A stretch of DNA of 64,000 nucleotides from NCBI GenBank assembly GCA_963705275.1, contig OY970063.1, positions 2,728,001-2,792,000 on the forward strand, read 5' to 3'. Position 1 is the stretch's first letter. Every line of letters begins with the position of its first letter. A program made the position numbers and the translations under genes. Shown one piece after another: positions 17,209 through 27,357 of the stretch. The notes under the pieces were generated by a model, which worked only from the letters and a program-made list of their open reading frames with translations, was not told the DNA's origin and did no database searches. The stretch comes from Fen-1135 sp963705275 (GTDB lineage Bacteria; Desulfobacterota; Syntrophia; Syntrophales; UBA2185).

Positions 17209-20068
17209 TCAAATTTTCGTGTCCAACACTTCTCTCACCTTTTGCGAAAGGGTATTCATGCTATAGGGCTTTTGAATAAAGCCACAGCAACCCTCTTCCA
17301 TCATCCGTGTTGAACGTGCGTCCGCGCTGTATCCGCTGGAAAGTATCACTTTGACGCCTGGATCAATGGACTTGAGGACTTTGAAGGTCTCTTCCCCGTC
17401 CATCTCCGGCATGATCATGTCAAGTATTACCATGTCAATTTCATTTTGTTTTTCTTTGTATATCTCTATTGCTTCCCGACCGTTCCTCGCTACAGAAACC
17501 TTGTACCCCAGCACCTCCTAGCATCTCGCTGCCCACATCAATGATCACGTCCTCATCATCCACGAGAAGTATAGTGCCTTCACCCTTCACAATATCTGTG
17601 GCGACCTGCTCCTTCCTCTACAAGTTCCTTGTCCGAAGCAGGGATATAGATGGTGAAGGTCGCCCCGCGTCCCTTCTCGCTGTGTACATCTATTATACCG
17701 CTGTGGCCTTTGATGATACCATAAACGGAGGCAAGCCCAAGGCCTGTACCCCTTCCCATCTCTTTTGTCGTGAAGAACGGTTCGAAGATCCTCTTTCTCG
17801 TCTGTTCATCCATCCCTACGACCCGTATCGGTGACCGCAACACGCACATATCTCCCGGGCTTGGCGCCATACGGTCTGGCAGAACTCCTGTATCAAGAAA
17901 GACGTTGGCCGTCTCCAGATACAAATCCCCGCCTCTAGGCATGGCCTGCCAGGCATTTACATAAATATTCAAGAGCACCTGCTCAATCTGCCCGCGATCA
18001 ACCTCCACCGCCCAGATATTGTCCTTTAAGTTGTCGTGAATAGTGATTTCCTTCTTAGTCCTCCCGAACATGGATGAAGTTTTGGTGATGACATCGTTCA
18101 TATCGGTTACACGGATTTCATATTTGCCGCCACGGGCAAATCCCAATAGCTGCTTGGTCAACTCCGCGCCACTTACCACCTGGCTCTTCAATTCCCTTTA
18201 GTTTATCATAGAAGAGGATGAGTGATGTCCATATCGAGAAACATTAAAGAGGCATATCCCTGTATGCCCATGAGAAGGTTATTAAAGTCGTGGGCAATAC
18301 CTCCCGCAAGCGTGCCCACGGCTTCCATCTTCTGGGCTTGGAGCAGTTGTGTTTCAAGCCTCTTCTGCTCGGAGACGTCTTTGAAAATTCCGACTATACC
18401 AGTCACATTTCCATTCAAATCTAGATTTGGCGCTCCACTTATATTAAAGATCTTTTCGGACCCATCTTTATGCAGGATAGTGCCAACTCTGTCTTTTAGG
18501 ACGACTTTTCCATCCCTTACCTGTTCAAAAAGTTGAATATATTCTGCGGCAGTCCTCCTTTCCTCACGAAGTCAACGAAATGTCGTCCTATGACTTCATA
18601 TGGGGCGATGTCCCAGAATTTTCTCCCAGACGGGATTTATGTAAGTAAAAACAAAATTGGCATCGAGGGTGTAAATAATATCCGGGGCGTTCTCACTCAA
18701 GGATCGGAACCGCTCTTCACTTTCGAGTACTTTTTGATAGGATATTGCATTATTCATGCTGATGGCGATCTGGGTCGCTATCCCCATAAGCAGACTCATA
18801 TCACTCTGCCGGAGATGTCTCTTTGACTTGATGTTGTCAACCATCAAGACACCCAGGGACTCGTTTTCGAAAACAATGGGAACGCATATGAATGCATTTG
18901 CTCCCATCATCTGGGCAAATTCCTGACTCTTTTTTGAGAGGTTGTTCTCTATTTTGGATATGTCATCAATCAGGATAGGTTTCTGCAAACGAAAGGATTC
19001 CACGGCGGGTCCCCTGGAATCGGGCCTATCAAGGTGGAACTCCACTCTTGCTAACTCTTCCTCATGCTCAGGATTGTAACCGTAGCCAATAGCATAAACC
19101 AGACGGTTCCTCTCCGGGTTGGCGAGCAGAATCATACCACGATCAAAATCCAGTCGTATTCTCCATCGCTGTCGATGACCAGCTTGAGCAGCTTTTCGCT
19201 GTCTAAGATCATGGCGGTTGCCTGGCCAATCTCCTGAACGAGCATCACATTGTTGTAACGAATGTTGACTCTCATCCAAAAGGGTATCGGCTAAGTCACC
19301 CTGATTTTTCAGGTTTATCGCAAGCTCCTTTTTTTCTACATGCTCGGAGTAGAAGATGACAATCAATACAAACAGCACATAAAGCAAGACAGGGCACTGC
19401 CCACGCCCACTCGTGTGTCATGCAGAAGAAAGAATAGGGCCGGACAGACCACGAATGCCGAAAGTATAATGAAATTACGGATTGTCTTCCATATCAAAGA
19501 GGGTGTTTTCTCCCAGCTTATTATGTAGCGGCAACTATCTCCGCCTTTATGAATGCAGTCGGATGTTCGACATGGCGAATTTGGTTGTGAACAGTTTGGC
19601 CGATCGCTTCGAAGTTGCCTATTCGATTCTCACACTGGAAGGGTTTTTCCTCGGACGCCCGGATTTGGAGTGACAAAGATTTCGATCTGGTTCGATTCAA
19701 GATGCTTTTTATCGAAATCGTCACAGCACGACTGAAGTAAGGGTAGAGCTTCCCAAGCATTGAATAGGCGACGGAAGGTGTGATGAATCCCAGTATTAAT
19801 TGTGCGCATTGCGCCAGAGGCCTTGAATAAGGCTGAATTGCGGCCAACGTCACGCGCTATATCGGGGACCCTTGTTTGCTGCTTCATTATTTCGTGGAAA
19901 AGATCGATCTGACGCTGCGTGAACCAGTGGCCTCCGTCTTCGACTTGATAGGAAGTAATCCCCGCATAGTTAAGCAGAATGCCCACATCGACGTCAGGCA
20001 TGATGCTCGTTAAGATATTCAACAAAGTTCTTAATGATTCTGCTGTTGTATAGTGGGGTATCTTTCAT
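17209..20068 (-). pseudogene. Hybrid sensor histidine kinase with many frameshifts
   Basis: No single frame is long, but successive minus-strand frames give one protein of about 950 residues. It starts at ATG 20066-20068 (MKDTPLYNSRIIKNF), then a V4R-like/activator-type sensory domain with YQVEDGGHWFTQ and FQCENRIGNFEAI, a membrane segment near 19400, a GAF domain (GANAFICVPIVFENESLGVLMVDN), a PAS domain, a HisKA domain with the phospho-His in GGIAHDFNNLL, a HATPase domain (NIYVNAWQAM, RGTGLGLASVYGI) and a C-terminal receiver with DMIMPEMDG. At least eight single-base shifts are required, for example an extra G near 17517 that breaks EMLEVLGYKV and an extra base near 17820 in TDTGVGMDE. The residues themselves are well conserved. 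Either recent decay or local sequence error. Confidence 0.7.
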
Positions 20069-20093
20069 TCTTTGTCTTGGTATATCTCTTGCA

Positions 20094-22190
20094 CTACTCA
20101 TATTTCATTCTAAAATGGCGCTGCACGTACTCCATAAATTTATTGGGAGTGAAGTGGCGCATATTCAGGATCCATAGTTGATATTTCTTTTCACTGGGGA
20201 TTTTCTCAACATCAGAATATGTAGATGGATAAATTAAGAGAGGGATGCTGTCACTGTGATAAACCACTGTCAATTGTGCAACGGCAGCGGAAAGCACTTC
20301 CCATGGCAGACCTTCCGTATCGATCACCAGCACTGTGATGCCGTTTAACAACTCCGATAAATTCACTCCAACATCAGATTGGTTAACAATCAATACGGCT
20401 TTCAGACAACCGCAGTTGACAAGTGAATAGACCGCCCACTCTCTCGTGAAACCGAGCCGTCGGGACACCTTCTCCAACGACTCATTCGTGGAATCCTTTT
20501 TTCCCAAATTTAGCATATCGAACAAAGACCCGCCGGAGGAATGTTTCAAGAATTGTTCGAGCTGCCATAATTCGGCATGGGTGCTTTCATGTAATGACCA
20601 GCCTTGCGGCAGCTGACTATGGGATGCTCCAACAGGAAATGTCAAGTAAGAAAAAAGGTCAAGCGAACATATACGGGGATTCTTCATTTCCCTCGCAAAA
20701 CCCCCGAATACGCGGTCGGGAAATTTGTTCTCCGGACGGAAGAAGCATATCACATAGTCCATATTTGCGGAAGGAAGATGGTACATACCATACACAAATA
20801 GCATCATATGTTTCAGAATTTGAAAGCCAGGCAGTTTATTGTGCATTGGCCGCGCCGCGTGGTGCTGTATCAACCAGGTACGCTCGTAGGCTCGTATCAT
20901 GGACATATGACCATAAATACGTCCATTTTCCTCGTAGGTAATGTGCATGGCGATTTCAGGATTTTCCTGATAGAGCTTCCTGTAGGTATTCTTGAAATCT
21001 TCGCGGTGTTCCTGAAGCAACCTATATTTTTTAGGATAGATAAAACCGGTATCGAAAAGGAATTCCCAGAGGGCATCCATGTCCACTTCGGTGGATATGT
21101 AGGAATGGTGGTCCATATTTAAAGCAAGGATACGATTTAAACGGCTGTAACTGTGGACGTCCATATCCAGGACAGCGAGGCCGCAGCAGACTTTATTTTC
21201 CTCCTGCTTCTTGCGATAGAGTACCTGGGCAGTACACTTCATTTTCAATTCCCCGGCATAAATTATCAACATCCCATGTATAATCATTCCCGGCAACAAT
21301 ATGCCGTCTCTTGCATCGTCATAAACAGAAAAACCAGTGATGGAGATGTCGGAGATTTCTCGCTGGACTCTTCTTTTGAAAAATGGATGTTCAAAGACGG
21401 CCATCGGTGGAGGGAATATCCGGCTGCGTGGATGGCGAACCTTCCTTGTCTGGAAGCGCTTGATTTGTTCACTCAGGGGAGTAAGAACAATTTCCAAGTT
21501 GTGAATTTCGCGCGTTTGCCTTAGACAGCGACAGTTTCCGGAAAAAAGCATTTTCCCATTACTTGTTAGTCTGATTGTAGCATCGGCATCAGGATTGAAC
21601 TCATGATATGATGAAGGCAATTCAGGGTTTACCTTTATACGTAAGGATTGCGGGCTGAAGTCAATAAGATTGCCCTTTGCCAGGAAGCCGCTCTGGGTCA
21701 ACTCCGCAGTAACATCCCGGCCGGGGAAGCGATTTGTCTCCCGTTTGCTTATAACGTAGCTTTCTTCGGGCAGCAGTACTTTAAATCCTCCGCTGTCTAT
21801 GCCCAGAAGTTTTGCGGGAATAAGGATGATGCACTGTTGATCCAATACTATCAAGTAACTGAACTGGAAGTTCTCCAGGCCGAAACTTCTGTGGCTCTTA
21901 TCCCACGCACAGGTTAATTCATCTCCTTCTATAGTCTCTGGAATTGCCTTTACAAGAATGGCTTCGTCATACCTGGGATGACGCAAAAGGACGCATACAG
22001 AATCGCCCCTAAAATGGATGAGGTTTAGAGTATTTATCAGATTTTCTTTCTTGATGCGATTGCCGGAATCAATAGCATTAATTAGATCATCGTGCTGAAA
22101 AAACCACAGGGGCAGGAATGGTTCCTCGGGAGCCTTTCTAATCTTCCCGATATCAATAAGAATAGGCTGCTTGTTTTTATTGTCTTCCAT
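20094..22190 (-). CDS. PilZ-PilZ-GNAT-like acyltransferase fusion protein
   Basis: 698 residues, no signal peptide or membrane segment. Residues about 150-255 form a PilZ-like domain (RETNR, then NLIDFSPQSL). Residues about 275-370 form a second, better PilZ domain with RHPRSR and DISITGFS, matching the RxxxR and D/NxSxxG signature of cyclic-di-GMP binding. The C-terminal half (about 390-690) has the pattern of an acyl-CoA N-acyltransferase with HMSMIRAYERTWLIQHHAAR and a second, diverged repeat. It is the first gene of a minus-strand operon with the hybrid kinase 25 bases later. I infer cyclic-di-GMP control of an acyl transfer; the acceptor is unknown. PilZ call fairly sure, GNAT call moderate. 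Confidence 0.7.
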   Translation of the reverse strand: MEDNKNKQPILIDIGKIRKAPEEPFLPLWFFQHDDLINAIDSGNRIKKENLINTLNLIHFRGDSVCVLLRHPRYDEAILVKAIPETIEGDELTCAWDKSHRSFGLENFQFSYLIVLDQQCIILIPAKLLGIDSGGFKVLLPEESYVISKRETNRFPGRDVTAELTQSGFLAKGNLIDFSPQSLRIKVNPELPSSYHEFNPDADATIRLTSNGKMLFSGNCRCLRQTREIHNLEIVLTPLSEQIKRFQTRKVRHPRSRIFPPPMAVFEHPFFKRRVQREISDISITGFSVYDDARDGILLPGMIIHGMLIIYAGELKMKCTAQVLYRKKQEENKVCCGLAVLDMDVHSYSRLNRILALNMDHHSYISTEVDMDALWEFLFDTGFIYPKKYRLLQEHREDFKNTYRKLYQENPEIAMHITYEENGRIYGHMSMIRAYERTWLIQHHAARPMHNKLPGFQILKHMMLFVYGMYHLPSANMDYVICFFRPENKFPDRVFGGFAREMKNPRICSLDLFSYLTFPVGASHSQLPQGWSLHESTHAELWQLEQFLKHSSGGSLFDMLNLGKKDSTNESLEKVSRRLGFTREWAVYSLVNCGCLKAVLIVNQSDVGVNLSELLNGITVLVIDTEGLPWEVLSAAVAQLTVVYHSDSIPLLIYPSTYSDVEKIPSEKKYQLWILNMRHFTPNKFMEYVQRHFRMKYE

Positions 22191-22748
22191 TTATCGAATG
22201 GTCAAAGCTCCGCTTATTATTAGATCTGAGGCAATGCTAACACATTGGTGATAAATGTTCTGGATGCTGCTTTTATTAAGAAGCATACACGCCCTAATCA
22301 TTTAAGATCAAAGACAGCATAGAGGCAGAGATACAATTTCCGCACGACAGACTGACGAGGTGCCGGATCGGATAAAACCTGTTAATGTTGATCCGGATGC
22401 ACTGCCCTGCCTCCCAGAGGAAAAAGTCGTGTTAATTTATATACTAAAAGTTCTTGCCGTGTCAAATTTTATATTAGCTTCTGCTGACGAACTCAGGACA
22501 TCGGGAAGCTCATCAACCGAATCGTGCTTATCCCTTCATGGAAGGTTAAGAAAGCAAAATACATTGGCCTTGAGGTTGCGCAGTAAATTTGATAGTAACC
22601 TTGTGACCACCCTATTTATGGCAACTGGCGAAGGCTCGATATTAAAGCTGAGTCTCTTGCATTCAGTTTCCGTCTTGAGGGGCTTGCCGGAAGAGCCCTT
22701 GCGATTCACTTAATAGTATCCTTGATCGTACCTCGAAAGGAGAACTCT
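22191..22748. other. Intergenic region between divergent operons
   Basis: About 560 bases. A GTG-started frame of 117 codons (22360-22713, plus) exists but has no recognisable family or clear codon pattern, so it is not called as a gene. The segment 22190-22330 is AT-rich and probably holds the promoter of the PilZ operon. An AAAGGAG ribosome site at 22736-22742 belongs to the crotonase gene. Nothing else was recognised. Confidence 0.4.
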
Positions 22749-23555
22749 ATGGGGATAGTCTATGAGAAAGAAGGGCACGTCGCAAAAGTAGGCCTAAATC
22801 GTCCCGAGGAAAAAAACGCCCTTGATCCCGAGATCCTGATGGACTTGCATCGCGCCTGGATGGATGTCAATCAGGATGAGAACGTGCGCGTCGTTATTCT
22901 CTATTCCTGTCTGCCAGACATCTTCTGCTCCGGTATGGATCTGAAAACGGCCATACCGGTTCTTACAAGAGCCAGGGAACCCAAGAGTGACTCAGAAAGA
23001 TGGCTGGTGCAGGTGGGACTGCATGTTGGGGAAGCCATGCTGAAACCGAACATTGTCAAGAAGCCGGTAATAGCCGCCATCAACGGTTACTGCTTGACAG
23101 GGGGCTTTGAGATGGTCATGGGAGCTGATCTCCGCATCGCCTCGGAAAATGCAGTTTTTCAGATGAGAGAATCCAGTCTTGGAATCATGCCGGTCGGCGG
23201 TTCGAATGTTTATCTGCCCAGGCAACTGTCACCCTGCCGTGCCCTTGAAATCCTTCTGACGGCAGGTAACTTCCGCGCAAGAACTCTGCATGAATGGGGT
23301 TTTCTCAACCACGTGGTGGCACAGGAGGACCTCATGAAGAAAACTATGGAATTAGGGGACAGAATAGCGGGTAATGGCCCCCTTGCCGTTCAGGGCATAA
23401 TCAGATGTTCCCGGGAAACACGGGATATGTCCTTCGCCGATGCCTTCAAGAGGGAACTGGAGATCGGTTTGCCTATATTCGGAAGTAAGGATGCACGTGA
23501 AGGAATTCTCGCCCAGAAGGAAAAGCGAAAGCCGAATTTTCCGGGCCAGTATTAG
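22749..23555 (+). CDS. Enoyl-CoA hydratase/isomerase (crotonase) family protein
   Basis: 268 residues from ATG 22749, chosen for the AAAGGAG site. The oxyanion-hole region CSGMDL and the segment AAINGYCLTGGFEMVMGADLRIA are typical crotonase motifs. Both glutamates used by hydratases are in place: one in GGFE and one in FQMRES. It should hydrate an enoyl-CoA or catalyse a related reaction in acyl-CoA breakdown. Its immediate neighbours are not beta-oxidation genes, so the substrate is open. It could serve aromatic acid or fatty acid degradation. Confidence 0.88.
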   Translation: MGIVYEKEGHVAKVGLNRPEEKNALDPEILMDLHRAWMDVNQDENVRVVILYSCLPDIFCSGMDLKTAIPVLTRAREPKSDSERWLVQVGLHVGEAMLKPNIVKKPVIAAINGYCLTGGFEMVMGADLRIASENAVFQMRESSLGIMPVGGSNVYLPRQLSPCRALEILLTAGNFRARTLHEWGFLNHVVAQEDLMKKTMELGDRIAGNGPLAVQGIIRCSRETRDMSFADAFKRELEIGLPIFGSKDAREGILAQKEKRKPNFPGQY

Positions 23556-23638
23556 CGATTTTGTTCAAGACGCAGTCTGCGTCGGAAGATATACTGTTCA
23601 ATAAAGGTGTGAGTTTTTTGTAATCGGGGAACAGTGTC

Positions 23639-25237
23639 ATGAAAGAAGTATTGATCTTTGCAACCGGTCTCGTCCTGTTCTTATTCGGCATGATGAAGTT
23701 GAGCGCCGGCGTTCAACAGCTCTTTACTTCACGGATTAGAGAATATATTAAGTATTCAGTTAAAAAACCGGTCTACGGACTGTTGACAGGCATAGCAACA
23801 ACAATTCTGTTTCAGAGCAGCTCCGCGACGACACTATTGACCGTTGGTATGGTCAGTGCAGGTTTGATGACCTTTTACCATTCCCTGGGCATCATCCTGG
23901 GCGCTGATATCGGCACTGTGCTCACTGTTCAGCTGGTTGTCTGGAGATTTACCGATATTTCCCCCCTTATTGTTGTTTCAGGTGGCATTGTCTGGCTCAC
24001 AGGAAAGGAAAAATGGAAGGCTGTAGGCGAGGCTGTCTTCTATTTTGGCCTCTTATTTTTTGGTTTGAGCCTGGCGGCTATGACCACGGCTCCGTTGAAA
24101 GATAATCAGGCGGTAATCAGCTTCTTTCAGGAAACAAAGAATCCATTCTTGGGTTTCGGTATTGGCATTGTCTTTACGGGAATCGTACATGCCTCTGTCA
24201 TTCCCATCAGCATTCTTGCCATTCTGGCGCAACAGGATCTTATAACCATTGAAAACGCCCTTCCTGTTGTTTTCGGGGCTAATGTGGGGACGACCGTCAC
24301 CGCACTTATGGCGAGCGCGGTTGCAACTATCAGCGGCAAGAGAAGTGCCGTTTCTCACCTCCTTTTTAAGTGCTCCGGAGCTTTTGCATGCATGGTTGCC
24401 CTTCCATGGCTGACCGTCGCTCTGAAAAGTATCTCTTCAAATGTGGCGCAGCAGATCGTGCTCGGTCACTTATTATTTAATCTTTTAATTGTCGCCTTCT
24501 TCATCTTTTTTCTCAAACCATTTGCTCGATTGATTGAAAAGATCATACCCGGCGAAGAAGACATCCTGCCTTTGTGGCCGGAATTTCTCAACGACAAGTG
24601 CCTCGTAAGTCCCAAAGAGGCTTTGCTGTGTGTAAGAAAGGAACTGCAGCGGGAAATCATCCTCGTACAGAAGATATTTGTCGAGAGCTCACTGCTGGTA
24701 AAGGACTACAAAGAATGGAAGAGGCAAAATATCATGTATGTTGAATTTGTTGTCGACGTCCTGCGGCGTGAGATCGTGAATTTCTTGCGCAAAATTTCCT
24801 GTCAGCAATTGTCACCCGAGTTCTCACAAAAACTTTTCACGTATACAGCCATGGCAAACGACATTGAAAGGATTGGCGATCATGCGGTCATATTGGCGAA
24901 ACTGGCGAGCAATAAGTATCAGGCGGAGGTCAGCTTTACGGAAATGGGCAAGAAAGAGTTGGGAGAAATTGAGCAGCGGGCAACTGAAAACCTTCGAGAT
25001 GCAGTATCGCTGATCGGAGAGCGCAATGCGGAAAAAATAAAGAGTATTTCCCTGCGCGAGGAAGATATTGATGCAAAAGTGAAGGAGGCGAGGGAAAGAC
25101 ACCTCGTGAGATACTATGAAGGCATCTGTCAGGCCGAGGCGGGTCCCATCTTTATTGAAATGTTGATTCATCTGGAAAGGATATCGGATCTTTGTCAAAA
25201 TGTCGCAGAATATGTCGATGAACTCAAAGATTCTTGA
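23639..25237 (+). CDS. Na+/phosphate symporter family protein with PhoU-like domain
   Basis: 532 residues. The N-terminal 310 residues are hydrophobic with the two inverted Na/Pi repeats: QSSSATTLLTVGM in the first, GANVGTTVTALMAS in the second. The C-terminal 200 residues are helical and PhoU-like (NDIERIGDHAVILAKLA and LERISDLCQNVAEYV), as is common in bacterial NptA homologues. It would import phosphate, or export it, with sodium at the inner membrane. ATG at 23639 follows a weak GGGGAACAG. Gene stands alone, 84 bases after the crotonase. Confidence 0.9.
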   Translation: MKEVLIFATGLVLFLFGMMKLSAGVQQLFTSRIREYIKYSVKKPVYGLLTGIATTILFQSSSATTLLTVGMVSAGLMTFYHSLGIILGADIGTVLTVQLVVWRFTDISPLIVVSGGIVWLTGKEKWKAVGEAVFYFGLLFFGLSLAAMTTAPLKDNQAVISFFQETKNPFLGFGIGIVFTGIVHASVIPISILAILAQQDLITIENALPVVFGANVGTTVTALMASAVATISGKRSAVSHLLFKCSGAFACMVALPWLTVALKSISSNVAQQIVLGHLLFNLLIVAFFIFFLKPFARLIEKIIPGEEDILPLWPEFLNDKCLVSPKEALLCVRKELQREIILVQKIFVESSLLVKDYKEWKRQNIMYVEFVVDVLRREIVNFLRKISCQQLSPEFSQKLFTYTAMANDIERIGDHAVILAKLASNKYQAEVSFTEMGKKELGEIEQRATENLRDAVSLIGERNAEKIKSISLREEDIDAKVKEARERHLVRYYEGICQAEAGPIFIEMLIHLERISDLCQNVAEYVDELKDS

Positions 25238-25306
25238 TCTTGCGTGGCCATAGGAGTGGGTAAAGATTTTTTCTAACCCCTTGCTTTCGGTCTTGACAAA
25301 CTGGTA

Positions 25307-25337
25307 TTGCAATAATAAATTTTGTATATAGTATAAT
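25307..25337 (+). promoter_or_regulatory. Candidate sigma-70 promoter of the ferritin-like gene
   Basis: TTGCAA (25307-25312) and a perfect TATAAT (25332-25337) are spaced by 19 bases, 47 bases before the ATG. A perfect TTGACA at 25293 is too far (33 bases) from this -10 box to pair with it. The AT-rich stretch supports promoter function. Confidence 0.5.
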
Positions 25338-25383
25338 GATGCAATTAAACTATAGAACCTGAACTTCAAGAAGGAGACTGATT

Positions 25384-25902
25384 ATGAAAGAACGACTTAA
25401 TGCACTGCAGGTTGCCCTCAACAATGAGATGAAAGAACGTGACTTTTATCTTAAGAATGCGGAGAGGACAAAAAATCCAGTTGGAAAGGCCATGTTTGCG
25501 CAGATAGGCGGTGAGGAGCTGGAGCACTACGAAAGACTAAAAGAGCTTCATGCGAACTGGGAAAAGGACAAAAAGTGGCCGGAAACTGTTCCCCTCAAAG
25601 TTAAAGATTCGGCAGTTAAGAATGTCCTGAAGAATGCGGCGCAGAAGGCCCCCAAGACTACAAAGGGAGATGCCGACGACCTCAAAGCGATTCGCGTGGC
25701 CATAGAATTTGAGGGCAAGGGAACTGAGTATTATGCAAATCTCCGTGAGCAAGTCTCTGACCCGAAGGAAAAGGCATTTTTTAATCTCCTTGCAAATATA
25801 GAACACGAGCACTACGTGTCTCTCAAAGAAACGGAGGAATTTCTGACTGATCCTGTTTCCTGGTTCAGAAAGAAGGAGCGCACAGGCGTGGATGGCGCCT
25901 GA
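25384..25902 (+). CDS. Ferritin-like (rubrerythrin-type) diiron protein
   Basis: 172 residues forming two helical hairpins. Residues such as E in NNEMKERDFY, then GGEELEHYERLKE, and later EFEGKGTEYY and NIEHEHYVSLKE supply the ExxH-type diiron ligands of the ferritin/rubrerythrin superfamily. There is no rubredoxin domain. It is likely a peroxide-scavenging or iron-handling protein in the cytoplasm of an anaerobe. AAGGAG precedes the ATG. It has its own likely promoter (25307-25337) and terminator (25951-25992), so it is monocistronic. Confidence 0.9.
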   Translation: MKERLNALQVALNNEMKERDFYLKNAERTKNPVGKAMFAQIGGEELEHYERLKELHANWEKDKKWPETVPLKVKDSAVKNVLKNAAQKAPKTTKGDADDLKAIRVAIEFEGKGTEYYANLREQVSDPKEKAFFNLLANIEHEHYVSLKETEEFLTDPVSWFRKKERTGVDGA

Positions 25903-25950
25903 TTAGCGAGAGAAATTTCCATTACGCACGTTTATCGAGAATAAGGATAG

Positions 25951-25992
25951 AAAGGGATCTCTGCGAATATCATTCATAGAGGTCCCTTTTTT
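25951..25992 (+). terminator. Rho-independent terminator after the ferritin-like gene
   Basis: AAAGGGATCTCT and AGAGGTCCCTTT form a 12-pair stem with one mismatch, loop of about 15 bases, followed by a T run. The symmetric A/T flanks could also end the minus-strand der transcript. Confidence 0.8.
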
Positions 25993-26000
25993 CATGTCTG

Positions 26001-27329
26001 TCAATCCTCTTTTGATCTGCCTTTCTTCCTGAAGATCACCCTTATCGGCGACTGATCGAACCCGAAGGCCTCTCTCAGCCGGTTGGTGAGAAAGCGCCTG
26101 TAAGAAAAATGGATGGCACGCGGTTCACGGACAAAGAAGACGAAAGTGGGTGGTGCGGAGGAGGCCTGGGTTACATAGCTGAACGAGTTTGGCCTGTTTT
26201 GATGCCGGGCTGGAGGGTTCGACGTGAGCACGTCCCTGACAAGCCGATTAATCTCGGCAGTGCTGACCCGTTTTGTATACTGAATCAAGACCGTTTCGAT
26301 GATGTCAAATATCTTGGTCACTCTCTGCCCGGTTAATGCTGAAACAAAGATGACTGGTGCATAATCCATGAACTTAGTGGTTTCTCTGATGTTTCTGACA
26401 TAATCTCCCACCGTAGAGTTATCTTTATCTATAGCATCCCACTTGTTCACAACGATGATGCAGGCAACTCCTCTTTCTACAGTCAACCCCGCTATTTTGG
26501 CATCCTGTTCGGTCATCCCCTCCTCGGCATCAATGATGAGCAAAGCGATATCACAGCGGTTGATGGCCTTGATGGCCTGGACAATGCTGTATTTCTCAAG
26601 GAGCTTACTGACCCTGCTTTTCCGCCTGATTCCTGCAGTATCAATGAGCAGATACTTATTGCCGTTTAATTCGAAGGGCGTATCTATGGCATCTCTTGTA
26701 GTACCCGGTATGGGGTTGACGATAGTCCTCTCGTATCCAAGGATTTTGTTAACGAGTGAGGATTTTCCGACATTCGGTTTTCCTATCACCGCTATCTTGA
26801 TCGGCCTTTCCCCCATAGGCAGTTCTTCAGTGGGGGATGTAATATGCAAAGCTACATCCTCCATCAGTTCATGAATGCCGAGTCCGTGCTGCGAGGAGAT
26901 GCTGTGAACCTTTGCAGTTCCCAGTTCAAAGAACTCATATGTCTGAGCTTCCTGCTTGGGACCGTCTATCTTGTTGACAACAAAGAAAACTGGTTTTTCA
27001 ATTCCCCTGAGGATATCCGTTATTTCCCTGTCTGACGGAGTCAAACCTTCCCTGCCATCCATGAGGAAGATAATGATGTCTGCTTCATCCATGGCCAGAC
27101 GCGCCTGCTCCCTCATCTGCGTCAGCATCGTTTCAGCGGATGCCGGTTCAAATCCGCCAGTATCAATAAGGGTGAAATCCTTGCCATACCATGTGGCATC
27201 AGCGTAGTTCCGGTCTCTCGTAGCCCCGGGTTCATCGATAACGATGGCTTTGTTATTTTGAGTCAGGCGGTTGAACAGTGTCGATTTCCCGACATTGGGC
27301 CTGCCGATAATAGCGATTAGGGGTTTCAC
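26001..27329 (-). CDS. der: Ribosome-associated GTPase Der (EngA)
   Basis: 442 residues with two tandem G domains, the hallmark of Der. First: GRPNVGKST, DTGG, NKID; second: GKPNVGKSS, DTAG, NKWD. The C-terminal KH-like domain follows (about residues 350-442). It acts in assembly of the 50S ribosomal subunit. It is the last gene of the operon mtaB-rnc-radical SAM-era-der; the gap to era is 28 bases. Length and motifs are normal. Confidence 0.96.
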   Translation of the reverse strand: MKPLIAIIGRPNVGKSTLFNRLTQNNKAIVIDEPGATRDRNYADATWYGKDFTLIDTGGFEPASAETMLTQMREQARLAMDEADIIIFLMDGREGLTPSDREITDILRGIEKPVFFVVNKIDGPKQEAQTYEFFELGTAKVHSISSQHGLGIHELMEDVALHITSPTEELPMGERPIKIAVIGKPNVGKSSLVNKILGYERTIVNPIPGTTRDAIDTPFELNGNKYLLIDTAGIRRKSRVSKLLEKYSIVQAIKAINRCDIALLIIDAEEGMTEQDAKIAGLTVERGVACIIVVNKWDAIDKDNSTVGDYVRNIRETTKFMDYAPVIFVSALTGQRVTKIFDIIETVLIQYTKRVSTAEINRLVRDVLTSNPPARHQNRPNSFSYVTQASSAPPTFVFFVREPRAIHFSYRRFLTNRLREAFGFDQSPIRVIFRKKGRSKED

Positions 27330-27357
27330 CTGAACCTTACCTCACAACCCACGGCTT

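Noticed and set aside
22360..22713. 117-codon frame before the crotonase gene
   Set aside because: No recognisable family, GTG start, not part of an operon; probably chance.
25293..25298. Perfect TTGACA before the ferritin-like gene
   Set aside because: It is 33 bases from the TATAAT box, too far for one promoter; TTGCAA at 25307 is the better partner.
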